NCBI RefSeq assembly: GCF_900177665.1
Contig: NZ_FXAW01000010.1
Span: forward strand, 1-64,000
Reading direction: 5' to 3'
Length of the DNA stretch: 64,000 bases
Source of the DNA: Marivirga sericea
Lineage (GTDB): Bacteria; Bacteroidota; Bacteroidia; Cytophagales; Cyclobacteriaceae
Below are positions 1 to 6,912 of this stretch, piece after piece. The notes below the pieces were generated by a model. The model was not told the origin of the DNA and did not search any database. It worked only from the letters and a program-made list of their open reading frames with translations. Positions within the stretch are counted from its first letter, which is position 1. Each line of letters opens with the position of its first letter. A program made the position numbers and the translations under genes.

Positions 1-309
1 CAGTTGGAGTCATGACTTAATGGTATATAGCTGGGGCTATGTATTCCGTTGTCATGCCGGTAGAAAGCCTAAATCCACCCCTGATAAAAGCGATTGCTTT
101 TTCATTAGCCTCTGAATTCCTTGACTTTATGGCTGGAATCGGCTAACTTCACTCTAAGTTTTTTAACGGTCTCTACCGTTTAGAAGCACGCTGCTTCCAC
201 GGCTCGCCCGCAAAACTTAGGCCTTTTCAAGGCTAATCAATCCGCTTTTTATGCCCTCTTTCTGCCAACTGCCTAGCAGAATAATTTTAAGAAAGGAATT
301 AAATACAAC
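1..309. other. Partial terminal cassette of the integron-like array, no gene recognised
   Basis: No convincing coding frame is visible. The right edge (AAC at 307-309) is the end of the next recombination site, so this stretch should be the start of a fifth cassette whose far end lies before the window. Two small perfect hairpins stand side by side: AACGGT/ACCGTT at 163-178 and GAAGCA/TGCTTC at 184-198. A short open frame runs from base 2 to about 109 on the plus strand, but nothing in it is recognisable. The cassette assignment is inferred from the array logic; the hairpins are seen directly. Confidence 0.4.
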
Positions 310-620
310 GCCTACATAAAACCTGTTTGCCTATGTAAGCTATGAAAAGCTAAACTAAGCAATTTATGTGGTTTCCACCAAGGCAGAATGTTGATTAAAG
401 TGGTACTGTCCAAATACGGCAGGTCCAGTGGGTCGGTAAAATAAGGTCCGCCCGCTGATGGCAAATAGTTGAGTTGATTGAATTACTTTAACAGCTTTTG
501 AGCCCTACAATGTCCAGTCCGCCCGTTGATGAAGATGCCACAAAGTGAAAGCATAAATTGCTGGCTAGTTACTGCTGAGTGTGCTACAAGGTGCTGAGCA
601 AATTGGTTTTATGTGATGTT
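307..620 (-). repeat. attC-like recombination site 0 (oversized)
   Basis: The outer arms are ACATAAAACC at 314-323 and GGTTTTATGT at 605-614, a perfect 10-bp inverted repeat. They are bounded by the AAC core (307-309) and the GTT core (618-620). A second perfect 11-bp inverted repeat is nested inside: AGCAATTTATG at 358-368 and CATAAATTGCT at 552-562. The loop holds an imperfect direct repeat, GTCCGCCCGCTGATG near 446-460 and GTCCGCCCGTTGATG at 517-531. At about 314 bp it is much longer than sites A-C. It may be one site with an insertion or two nested sites. Confidence 0.6.
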
Positions 621-631
621 AGCTGTATGCT

Positions 632-1060
632 TTAATCTGCTATTTTCCGCATGTAGAAATCTCCGCTATCGTACTGGTCAACATACTCTTCTTGATAGCC
701 TTTTTGCTGTTCGTCTAAATGGATTTCCCATGTTCCGACAAAAGCTTTCTCCTCCTCATCATAGGTTGCGATGTAGTTAATTTCTACTGATTCTGAATTA
801 TCGTCCGCAACTATATTTCCGTCCTCGTCTTGGAAAACTAAACGGTGATATTTCTTAATAAAACTAAGGATTCCATTTTCATAAAATCCATTAATAGTTC
901 CAGGTTCATTTTCTAAGTCCAGATCGATTGACTTGCCTTTAACTTCTCCCTCAGTTTCAATAAGCTCAAATTCAAAAGAGTCAATATTTAGGTCTTCTTG
1001 ATTGTCCATTCCAGTCTGCTGAACATATTGACCGATCCATTTGCCGTTTAAATTATCCAT
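632..1060 (-). CDS. Cassette-borne hypothetical protein, 142 aa
   Basis: No family is recognised. The protein is acidic and soluble, with no signal peptide or membrane segment. It opens with a GKWIGQY pattern, and alternating hydrophobic residues continue to a GTWEIHL segment near residues 109-115. This resembles a small beta-barrel of the lipocalin-like type, but that is a guess from the pattern. The gene fills almost the whole unit between site A (promoter side) and site 0 (3' side). That is normal for a gene cassette. The start ATG at 1060 is 25 bp from the site A core. No promoter could be assigned, so expression may depend on read-through or on a signal inside the site. Confidence 0.75.
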   Translation of the reverse strand: MDNLNGKWIGQYVQQTGMDNQEDLNIDSFEFELIETEGEVKGKSIDLDLENEPGTINGFYENGILSFIKKYHRLVFQDEDGNIVADDNSESVEINYIATYDEEEKAFVGTWEIHLDEQQKGYQEEYVDQYDSGDFYMRKIAD

Positions 1061-1083
1061 TGTTTCGTAGAGTGGTTACAGCT

Positions 1084-1270
1084 AACGCCACTGTATAAAT
1101 TCGTGGCTGATTAAAAGTATAAAAATTTGCGTTAACTACCGAGGCAATCCGCAGGATTGGCTTATTAAATTAACTTTTACCAATAAGGCAATCCTGCGGA
1201 TTGCTGGGCTATCTACAAAGAGCGGAAGTAAGAATAACCTACAGAACAGCCATGATTTATACAGAATGTT
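1084..1270 (-). repeat. attC-like recombination site A
   Basis: The arms CTGTATAAAT (1091-1100) and ATTTATACAG (1255-1264) pair perfectly. They continue as an imperfect stem through GTGGCTG/CAGCCAT with unpaired bases. Outside the arms are the AAC core (1084-1086) and the GTT core (1268-1270). The interior carries two REP-like palindromes built on GCAATCC..GGATTGC (about 1144-1159 and 1187-1204), which pair with each other over about 23 bp with one mismatch. Site B has the same architecture and nearly the same sequence. Bulged stems with conserved AAC/GTT ends are the hallmark of integron attC sites. Confidence 0.75.
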
Positions 1271-1279
1271 GTGGTTTTT

Positions 1280-1804
1280 TTATCTGTCCCAGCCGTCAAT
1301 TAGATATGTCTTTTCGGTCAGTTTTTGCTCTGTTCCATTCTCAGAAGATTTGAACCAAAGCTCAAATCTTGCTGGATAATATTTTTCAAACGTCCCCTCA
1401 TAAATAACTGATTGTCCTTTGTACATTTGATACTTTGATGAAAATTCAACGATGGAATGCATTGTCCTCTCGGTAAGTTCTTCTGAGGATAGCCTCTCAT
1501 TAGTAGTCAGTTCAAAGGCTTTAATGTATAACTCTCCCTTTTCTGTTGGTTTATGCCACATGTAGAAGTCATATCCTGTGTAGCCAGAACCTACGATTTC
1601 AATTTTGCTTGCATTTGCTTGAATTGCCTCGAGCGAGTCAGTTTGGACCGCAGTAAGATGCTCAGGGGCTATCTTAAAACCGTGTCCTTCTGCTAACTCG
1701 ATGTTTGTGAATTTTCGGTCATGCGCTGACGAACCAAAATAGTATCTCTCCCCTAATATGAATAGGAATCCAATAATTATCAGTGCTATTAGTCTGATTT
1801 TCAT
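1280..1804 (-). CDS. Cassette-borne membrane-anchored hypothetical protein, 174 aa
   Basis: One N-terminal hydrophobic segment (about residues 4-18) is followed by a soluble domain of about 150 residues. The N-terminus is probably an uncleaved anchor that places the domain in the periplasm. No catalytic motif or known family was recognised. The domain has several aromatic-rich strands (YTGYDFYMWH, FELWFK), suggesting a beta-rich fold. It is the only gene in the cassette between sites B and A, and its stop codon is only about 10 bp from the site A core, which is typical cassette packing. The function is unknown. Confidence 0.75.
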   Translation of the reverse strand: MKIRLIALIIIGFLFILGERYYFGSSAHDRKFTNIELAEGHGFKIAPEHLTAVQTDSLEAIQANASKIEIVGSGYTGYDFYMWHKPTEKGELYIKAFELTTNERLSSEELTERTMHSIVEFSSKYQMYKGQSVIYEGTFEKYYPARFELWFKSSENGTEQKLTEKTYLIDGWDR

Positions 1805-1821
1805 ATGCTCTAATTAACCAC

Positions 1822-2008
1822 AACGCCACTGTATAAATTCGTGGCTGATTAAAAGTATAAAAATTTCAGTTAACTACCGAGGCAATCCGCAGGATTGGCT
1901 TATTAAATTAATTTTCAACAATAAGTCAATCCTGCGGATTGACGGGCTTTCTAGGAAGAACTGAAGGAACAATAACCTACTAACAGCCATGATTTATGAC
2001 AGAATGTT
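1822..2008 (-). repeat. attC-like recombination site B
   Basis: This site is nearly identical to site A: TGTATAAAT arms at about 1830-1838, a partner ATTTAT(G)ACAG arm at about 1991-2001, AAC core at 1822-1824 and GTT core at 2006-2008. It has the same two internal palindromes on GCAATCC..GGATTGC. The closeness of A and B recalls the host-specific attC families of chromosomal integrons such as the Vibrio repeats. The cores are followed by different bases (GTTGTGG at A, GTTGGCA at B), in line with each cassette carrying its own junction. Confidence 0.75.
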
Positions 2009-2025
2009 GGCAGTAGTATTTTACT

Positions 2026-2469
2026 TCATAATCCATTTCTTTCAGTCTTTATATTGAGTCGCTTTAATTCTATTTCAAAAAGGTCAATATTCTTTGTCTT
2101 GGTTTCAATTCGAAAATCATCATTTTTTAAACTTGAGATTACCGTCAAATGTGGACCACCAAAACGACCTTTAATATTATTAAAACGAATTTCTTTAATT
2201 GAAGAAATAGGAAATCTTGCTTCAGCTATGGGAAACGGTAATAGTGGTCGCTTTATAATCAAGTCACTGTCTGTTAAGTGGAATGTCTTAAGCTTCCTAA
2301 TCAATTGAGTTAGTCCGAAAATCACAAGTCCAACTCCAAGATAATACATTGAATCTACAGTCGTAGACCTTACCAATAACACTATTCCAATTCCGATTTC
2401 AATGACTGCATCAAGTACAAAGGGAATGTTTTTAGCTAAATCTAATTCAATTTTGAAATGCTCTTTCAT
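2026..2469 (-). CDS. Cassette-borne membrane protein with possible PH-like domain, 147 aa
   Basis: The open frame extends to 2541, but the first 24 codons lie inside recombination site C. The ATG at 2469 (protein start MKEHFKIELD) is therefore the likely start. Two hydrophobic helices (about residues 15-33 and 39-55) are followed by a beta-rich domain of about 85 residues containing SSIKEIRF and a threonine/lysine-rich strand. This layout (two helices, then a PH-like module) resembles small bacterial bPH membrane proteins. The assignment is by layout only. It is the sole gene of its cassette. Confidence 0.7.
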   Translation of the reverse strand: MKEHFKIELDLAKNIPFVLDAVIEIGIGIVLLVRSTTVDSMYYLGVGLVIFGLTQLIRKLKTFHLTDSDLIIKRPLLPFPIAEARFPISSIKEIRFNNIKGRFGGPHLTVISSLKNDDFRIETKTKNIDLFEIELKRLNIKTERNGL

Positions 2470-2481
2470 TTTATTACTGCC

Positions 2482-2604
2482 AACGCTAAGAATATGGCTT
2501 GGTGGCGGTTTTCGAAGTGGTTTCCTCTCTGCTCGCACCAAAGTTAATTAAATGTACAGAATTTTCTTTTACCGTTTCTCCCGCCATAAGCTATATTTGA
2601 TGTT
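2482..2604 (-). repeat. attC-like recombination site C
   Basis: The left arm reads GCCAAC, then AAGAATATGGCTT, then GGCGG (2479-2508). The right arm reads CCGCC, then AAGCTATATTT, then GTTGGC (2581-2607). The arms pair with bulges. The cores are AAC at 2482-2484 and GTT at 2602-2604. It is shorter (about 125 bp) than A and B and lacks their internal REP-like palindromes, so the stem sequence is not shared although the ends are. Such unrelated interiors with shared ends are typical of attC sites gathered from different sources. Confidence 0.7.
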
Positions 2605-2630
2605 GGCGGCTGGCTCTTTTTATTACGCTT

Positions 2631-3422
2631 TTATCTATTTATCGATTCTCTCCAGTTCAACATTTCAGCATAAATTGCATTCTCTGATGACGTGTCTGAA
2701 ATTATCATGTCATATGAAAAACTCTTGATATCAATCAAATACTCTGTCATAAGTCTTGATTTGTAATAGTAGTTGGGGGCTTTACATCCGCCTTCATCAA
2801 TGGCTATCCAAATGTCTGCTGATTTGCTCTCAAGGTCAATGTACCTATCAATCTCTTTAGTCAAGCTGTAATCTCTATCTAAAAGCATTTCCCGCCTTGA
2901 AACATATTCAGGATAGCCTTCTAACTTCCAGAATTCGGGATGTCTAAATGGATTGAATTTCCACTTACCGTACTCGTAGTCCTGTAGGCAATGAACAATT
3001 TCATGAGCAATCAAATAGGTTAAATTCCCTTCACATTTTTGATAAAATGTTGGGAAGAACAAGTTCCTTTGTATATCAACTTCCACCTTAATTATAATAT
3101 TATTATCGGTGGCTCTTGCAGAGGGGCCATGTCCCAAAAATTTGCCGTCTATATTATTAAAGAATGACTTGTTAGCTAGAAAGATGTCATATTTGTATCC
3201 TTCGTCATAAAGTTCAGATTCCTTTATAAGGTTTAATGCATCGTCCAATAGTGATTTGATTTTATCGTCAATTTTTTCGTTGGAATAAACATTAAATTGT
3301 TTGTGTTCGATCTTGTTGGCAAACAACGGCTCTGGAAAGAAAATAATGGTTGCCAGTCCTGAAATGCTAACCAATCCCATTAATAATGTACCTGCAAAAA
3401 TTCTTTTGACTGCTTTTTTCAT
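2631..3422 (-). CDS. Cassette-borne membrane-anchored zinc metallopeptidase, 263 aa
   Basis: A hydrophobic N-terminal segment (about residues 12-30) acts as signal or anchor. The soluble part carries HEIVH at residues 140-144, the HExxH zinc motif, followed 24 residues after the second His by a glutamate in LEGYPEY (E168). That is the arrangement of gluzincin metallopeptidases. The domain therefore probably acts outside the cytoplasmic membrane. The substrate is unknown. It is the first cassette after the recombinase, the position best placed for expression by read-through. The start ATG at 3422 is about 40 bp from the junction core. Confidence 0.8.
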   Translation of the reverse strand: MKKAVKRIFAGTLLMGLVSISGLATIIFFPEPLFANKIEHKQFNVYSNEKIDDKIKSLLDDALNLIKESELYDEGYKYDIFLANKSFFNNIDGKFLGHGPSARATDNNIIIKVEVDIQRNLFFPTFYQKCEGNLTYLIAHEIVHCLQDYEYGKWKFNPFRHPEFWKLEGYPEYVSRREMLLDRDYSLTKEIDRYIDLESKSADIWIAIDEGGCKAPNYYYKSRLMTEYLIDIKSFSYDMIISDTSSENAIYAEMLNWRESINR

Positions 3423-3455
3423 AATTTATCAATTTAATTGCTCAACTGCCCTACC

Positions 3456-3510
3456 TTGCCGCCAACATTTCGATAGTGACATAAAAGCTGTCACTATATC
3501 TCTTGTAGTT
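3456..3510 (-). other. attI-like junction next to the recombinase
   Basis: This 55-bp stretch lies between the recombinase stop and the first cassette. It contains GCCGCCAAC (3458-3466), which on the minus strand reads GTTGGCGGC and equals the far-end core of the first cassette at 2602-2610. Beside it is a perfect 9-bp hairpin, ATAGTGACA (3473-3481) with TGTCACTAT (3489-3497). No long bulged stem like that of sites A-C is present, so it is a different class of site. That is what is expected of the attachment point (attI) rather than of a cassette. Its role is inferred from position and the matching core. Confidence 0.6.
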
Positions 3511-4629
3511 TCACCCGCAATCTAGTGGATTTTTAATTCTTTTAAAAGTATCGGTAGCTACGTGTGTATAAATTTCTGTGGTTTTTGTTGAATTATGGCC
3601 TAATAGAAGTTGAATGTGACGTAGGTCAGTTCCAGCCTCAAGTAAATGAGTTGCAAAAGAATGTCGTAGCATGTGGGGTCTGACAGCCTTATTAATATTG
3701 GCATTTTTGGCAGCTTTGGCAACTATTTGCCGAACACTACTCCCGCTATATGGCTGTCCTTTTTTCCCTTCAAACAAATAGTGAATTGGCTTATACTGTA
3801 TATAGTATAAACGCAGTTTCAAAAGTAGTTTTTCACTTAGTATACTAAATCTATCCTTTTTACCTTTTCCTTGATTTACTCTGATTGTCATTCGCTTACT
3901 ATCTAAGTCGCTTAACTTTAAATTTAATAATTCACCTCTTCTTAGTCCTGAAGAATACAATAAGCTGATGATGCATTGATGTTTGATATTATATGTTTTA
4001 TTAATCATTGTTAATACTTCCTCTTTGCTCAAAATTTCAGGGAGGCGTTCAGTTTTCATGGGGCGTTCTATGTCATAAAAGCGATTTGGCATTCCTTCAA
4101 CTACTTCATAATAAAACTTTATGCTGTTTATGGATAAGTTAACGAATGAATCAGAGTACTTTCTTTGAGCTAATCCTTTTAGGTAGTTTTTAATATCTGT
4201 TTCATCTATGCTCATTAGTTTCCTAGTAGGAAAGTGCCTTCTAAAACGGTCAAAGCAAGCTGTATAATTCTCTGCTGTTTTTAATGCATACCTTTTCAGT
4301 TCTAATTTTTGAAAGTATACTTCGGGTATTTTAGGGTATTTCTGTCTTAAGTCGTCAATTTTTAACCCTTCTCCATACGTGTTGACCGGTTTGTTCCGCG
4401 CGAAATACTTCATATTTACCCAGGCCACACCTTTAAATGTCTTTATTACAGTATAAAAATTCTGTTGTGTATTTGGTAGGTACACCATTTGGTATTTTTC
4501 ACTCCATTTGACACCTGATAGTGTTTTAATTAAAGCCTGAATAACCTTGTCAGGATAGAATTGAATCCCTATCTTCTTTTCATTATTAATTAATAAGTGC
4601 TTGAGCGTTATTTGTTTTTCGAAGGCCAT
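3511..4629 (-). CDS. Tyrosine recombinase of the integron-like array, 372 aa
   Basis: A site-specific recombinase of the XerC/D-phage integrase superfamily. The order is an N-terminal extension of about 95 residues with an unusual FYPDKVIQALIKTL..VKW..YQMVYLP segment, a SAM-like core-binding domain, then the catalytic domain. Visible catalytic residues are Arg in SSGLRRGELL, Lys in GKGKKDR, HMLR in PHMLRHSFATHLLEAG, His in LLGHNSTKTT and Tyr in EIYTHV (Y354 from this start). The ATG at 4629 is chosen over an upstream TTG at 4656. The segment between GKGKKDR and the HxxR box is short and lacks the insertion that defines IntI integrases. The gene reads towards the cassette array. It probably excises and integrates the cassettes; that role is inferred from position. 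Confidence 0.9.
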   Translation of the reverse strand: MAFEKQITLKHLLINNEKKIGIQFYPDKVIQALIKTLSGVKWSEKYQMVYLPNTQQNFYTVIKTFKGVAWVNMKYFARNKPVNTYGEGLKIDDLRQKYPKIPEVYFQKLELKRYALKTAENYTACFDRFRRHFPTRKLMSIDETDIKNYLKGLAQRKYSDSFVNLSINSIKFYYEVVEGMPNRFYDIERPMKTERLPEILSKEEVLTMINKTYNIKHQCIISLLYSSGLRRGELLNLKLSDLDSKRMTIRVNQGKGKKDRFSILSEKLLLKLRLYYIQYKPIHYLFEGKKGQPYSGSSVRQIVAKAAKNANINKAVRPHMLRHSFATHLLEAGTDLRHIQLLLGHNSTKTTEIYTHVATDTFKRIKNPLDCG

Positions 4630-4679
4630 AGCTTGTTTTTTCACAAACACCGACAAAAATTTATATAAATGAAAATGTA

Positions 4680-4720
4680 TCCGTAGATTTAAACGTTTAA
4701 TAAACGTTAAAATCTACGGA
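4680..4720. promoter_or_regulatory. 41-bp near-perfect palindrome between recombinase and Zn-ribbon gene
   Basis: The arms start TCCGTAGATTT and end AAATCTACGGA and are complementary at all but one pair around a single central base. Two TAAACGTT-like half sites lie inside. It fills the space just before the ATG at 4722 and lies 51 bp upstream of the recombinase ATG. It could be an operator controlling both divergent genes or a hairpin masking the start of the plus-strand gene. It could also be a DNA site for the recombinase. The palindrome is seen; the roles are inferred. Confidence 0.7.
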
Positions 4721-4721
4721 A

Positions 4722-5096
4722 ATGAAAACATGTTTAAACTGCGGGAAGGAGTTAGAAGGTCGAGCAGGGAAGAAATTCTGCACCCCTTATTGTAAATCGA
4801 GCTACCATTATGAGCGAAATAAGCAAAAGGAGAGTAGCCTATTTAAAAAGATAGATAAACAATTAAAACTCAATAGAAGAGTATTGAAAAATTATAATCG
4901 AGCAGGAAAAGCTACTGTACGTGCAGAGGAGTTATACAAACACGGCTTCGACCCAAAGTTTTTCACCCATTATTGGAAGAATAGTAAAAACCAAGTTTAC
5001 CTCTTTTGCTTTGAATTTGGTTTTCTTTCCTTCAAAGATGATAAGGATGTCAGAAAATTTACCCTTATCAAATGGCAGGATTATATGGAGAATTAG
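4722..5096 (+). CDS. Small zinc-ribbon protein, 124 aa
   Basis: The N-terminus carries a CxxC...CxxxC zinc ribbon (CLNCGKELEGRAGKKFCTPYC), followed by a basic lysine/arginine-rich region (about residues 25-65) and a C-terminal part with aromatic residues. It resembles the DUF2116-type zinc-ribbon proteins common in Bacteroidota. It is divergent from the recombinase, and its ATG abuts a 41-bp palindrome, which makes it a candidate DNA-binding regulator or accessory factor of the recombinase. It has no signal peptide and is expected to be cytoplasmic. The partnership with the recombinase is inferred from arrangement only. Confidence 0.75.
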   Translation: MKTCLNCGKELEGRAGKKFCTPYCKSSYHYERNKQKESSLFKKIDKQLKLNRRVLKNYNRAGKATVRAEELYKHGFDPKFFTHYWKNSKNQVYLFCFEFGFLSFKDDKDVRKFTLIKWQDYMEN

Positions 5097-5300
5097 AGTT
5101 TAAAGCCTAGTTGCTGGGTGCTAGGTTCTAATAATACACCCCTATAATCCCCTCAAGGGGATAGCTTTGTCCATGCTTTTTAATTAAGGTATCTATCCAA
5201 TAGATGACAGGTTTAGAATTCTCGTAATCAAATAAATCAAAGCCAATAAAAAAACCCTGAAATTCTCATTCCAAGGTTGTAAATAATTTGTGAATCAGTC

Positions 5301-5316
5301 TAGAATCTAGATTCTA
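5301..5316. repeat. 16-bp perfect palindrome beside the guaB stop
   Basis: TAGAATCTAGATTCTA is a perfect palindrome within a run of ATCTAG/TCTAGA motifs (about 5298-5325) immediately 3' of guaB. No U-tract follows on the minus strand, so it is not a classical terminator. A second short hairpin, ATCCCCT/AGGGGAT, lies near 5149-5164. The rest of the 5097-5328 spacer shows nothing recognisable. Confidence 0.4.
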
Positions 5317-5328
5317 AAATCTAGCATC

Positions 5329-6801
5329 TTATTTTCTACTATAATTCGGTGCTTCTCTGGTTACATGCACATCATGTGGATGGCTTTCTGCCACACCTGC
5401 AGCCGTAATCTTAACAAATTTAGCTTCTTTCAGCTGCGTTAAGTTTGCAGCGCCACAGTAGCCCATTCCGGCTTTCAAACCGCCTATCATCTGGTGCAAG
5501 ACCTCTGATACTAACCCTTTAAATGGCACTCTTCCGGTAATTCCCTCTGGAACCAATTTTTTGATGTCATCTTCCGCATCTTGAAAGTAGCGGTCTTTAC
5601 TTCCCTCATTCATGGCTTCAATGGAACCCATTCCTCTGTAAGACTTGAATTTTCTTCCTTCAAATAGAATCATCTCTCCAGGTGCTTCTTCCGTTCCTGC
5701 TAAAAGAGAACCGATCATAACGCTATCAGCACCACCAGCTAAAGCTTTGACGATGTCACCGGAGAAACGAATACCCCCATCGGCTATAATCGGAACGCCT
5801 GTGTCTTTAATTGCTTTATAGGTTTCGTAAACTGCGGACAATTGCGGGGCACCAACTCCAGCAACAACCCTAGTAGTACAAATACTTCCAGGACCCACTC
5901 CTACTTTCACCGCATCGGCACCTGCCTTCACTAAAGCAATAGCCGCTTCGGGTGTTGCAATATTGCCGACAATCATTTCCAAATTAGGATAAGCTTTTTT
6001 GATGCGAGCAGCCGTGTCAATTACGCCTTTGCTATGTCCATGTGCCGTATCAATTGTTACAACATCAACTCCGGCTTTTACTAGCGCATCGATTCTTTCC
6101 TCAATGTCTCCTGTTACGCCCACCGCAGCGCCAACTCTCAGCCTTCCGTATTCATCTTTACAGGCATTCGGCTTATCTTTTTTCTTCAGGATATCTTTAT
6201 AAGTAATCAAGCCCATCAAAATACCTGCCTTATTAATGATTGGCAATTTCTCGATTTTATGCTCTTGCAACACTCCTTCAGCACCTTCTAAATTGATGCC
6301 TTCTTCAGCGGTAATCAATTGCCCGCTCGTCATTACTTTCTCGACAGATACTTTGCCGTCTTTCTGAAATCTTAGATCACGATTGGTTACGATGCCCAAT
6401 AACTTCTGACTGGAATCTACCACCGGAATACCACCGATTTTATTTTCCCTCATGATTTTTAGCGCATCACCAACGGTGCTCTCGATATGCAAAGTGATCG
6501 GGTCTAAAATCATCCCGCTTTGAGATCGCTTCACTTTTCTCACCTCCATTGCTTGCTGCTCAATGGTCATGTTTTTATGAATGAATCCAAGACCACCTTC
6601 CAAAGCTATAGCAATGGCTAAATGGTGCTCTGTTACCGTATCCATAGCAGAGGAAACCAAGGGAATGTTAAGCGTAATATTTCTAGTTAATTTTGAGGAA
6701 GTGTCAGTGTCTCTAGGTAAAACGTCTGAATATCCAGGAAGCAATAATACGTCATCGTATGTCAAAGCTTCGTAAACGAATTTGGATGTGTCTAAGCTCA
6801 T
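5329..6801 (-). CDS. guaB: Inosine-5'-monophosphate dehydrogenase
   Basis: Oxidises IMP to XMP with NAD, the committed step of guanine nucleotide synthesis in the cytoplasm. The 490 residues are full length for the family. The start [20 protein letters not shown] is typical, with the LTYDDVLL motif. A tandem CBS (Bateman) module at about residues 96-205 interrupts the TIM barrel. The catalytic loop [11 protein letters not shown] places the nucleophilic cysteine at C308. [10 protein letters not shown] and the YRGMGS flap also match. It is divergent from cstA. A possible -7 element lies upstream at 6835-6842. Confidence 0.98.
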   Translation of the reverse strand: MSLDTSKFVYEALTYDDVLLLPGYSDVLPRDTDTSSKLTRNITLNIPLVSSAMDTVTEHHLAIAIALEGGLGFIHKNMTIEQQAMEVRKVKRSQSGMILDPITLHIESTVGDALKIMRENKIGGIPVVDSSQKLLGIVTNRDLRFQKDGKVSVEKVMTSGQLITAEEGINLEGAEGVLQEHKIEKLPIINKAGILMGLITYKDILKKKDKPNACKDEYGRLRVGAAVGVTGDIEERIDALVKAGVDVVTIDTAHGHSKGVIDTAARIKKAYPNLEMIVGNIATPEAAIALVKAGADAVKVGVGPGSICTTRVVAGVGAPQLSAVYETYKAIKDTGVPIIADGGIRFSGDIVKALAGGADSVMIGSLLAGTEEAPGEMILFEGRKFKSYRGMGSIEAMNEGSKDRYFQDAEDDIKKLVPEGITGRVPFKGLVSEVLHQMIGGLKAGMGYCGAANLTQLKEAKFVKITAAGVAESHPHDVHVTREAPNYSRK

Positions 6802-6834
6802 AATGCAAATAATTAGCTGTGATTATTTGCAGGG

Positions 6835-6842
6835 CAAAAGTA
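6835..6842 (-). promoter_or_regulatory. Possible -7 promoter element for guaB
   Basis: On the minus strand the bases read TACTTTTG, an exact fit to the Bacteroidota -7 consensus TAnnTTTG, 34-41 bp upstream of the guaB ATG. A good -33 TTTG is not visible at the usual spacing, so this is tentative. Confidence 0.35.
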
Positions 6843-6912
6843 CGAACATACTTTCATTATTTAAAATTTGTTGCTAATATTATTTTGTTAAGCATTCATA
6901 AATATTATCTAT

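Noticed and set aside
140-200. Group II intron domain V
   Set aside because: A GAGCCGT start and an ACGGT end were noticed, but the loop is not a GNRA tetraloop and the lower stem does not pair fully; two simple hairpins explain it.
2026-2541. Full-length start at 2541 for the third cassette gene
   Set aside because: The first 24 codons are inside recombination site C; the ATG at 2469 fits better.
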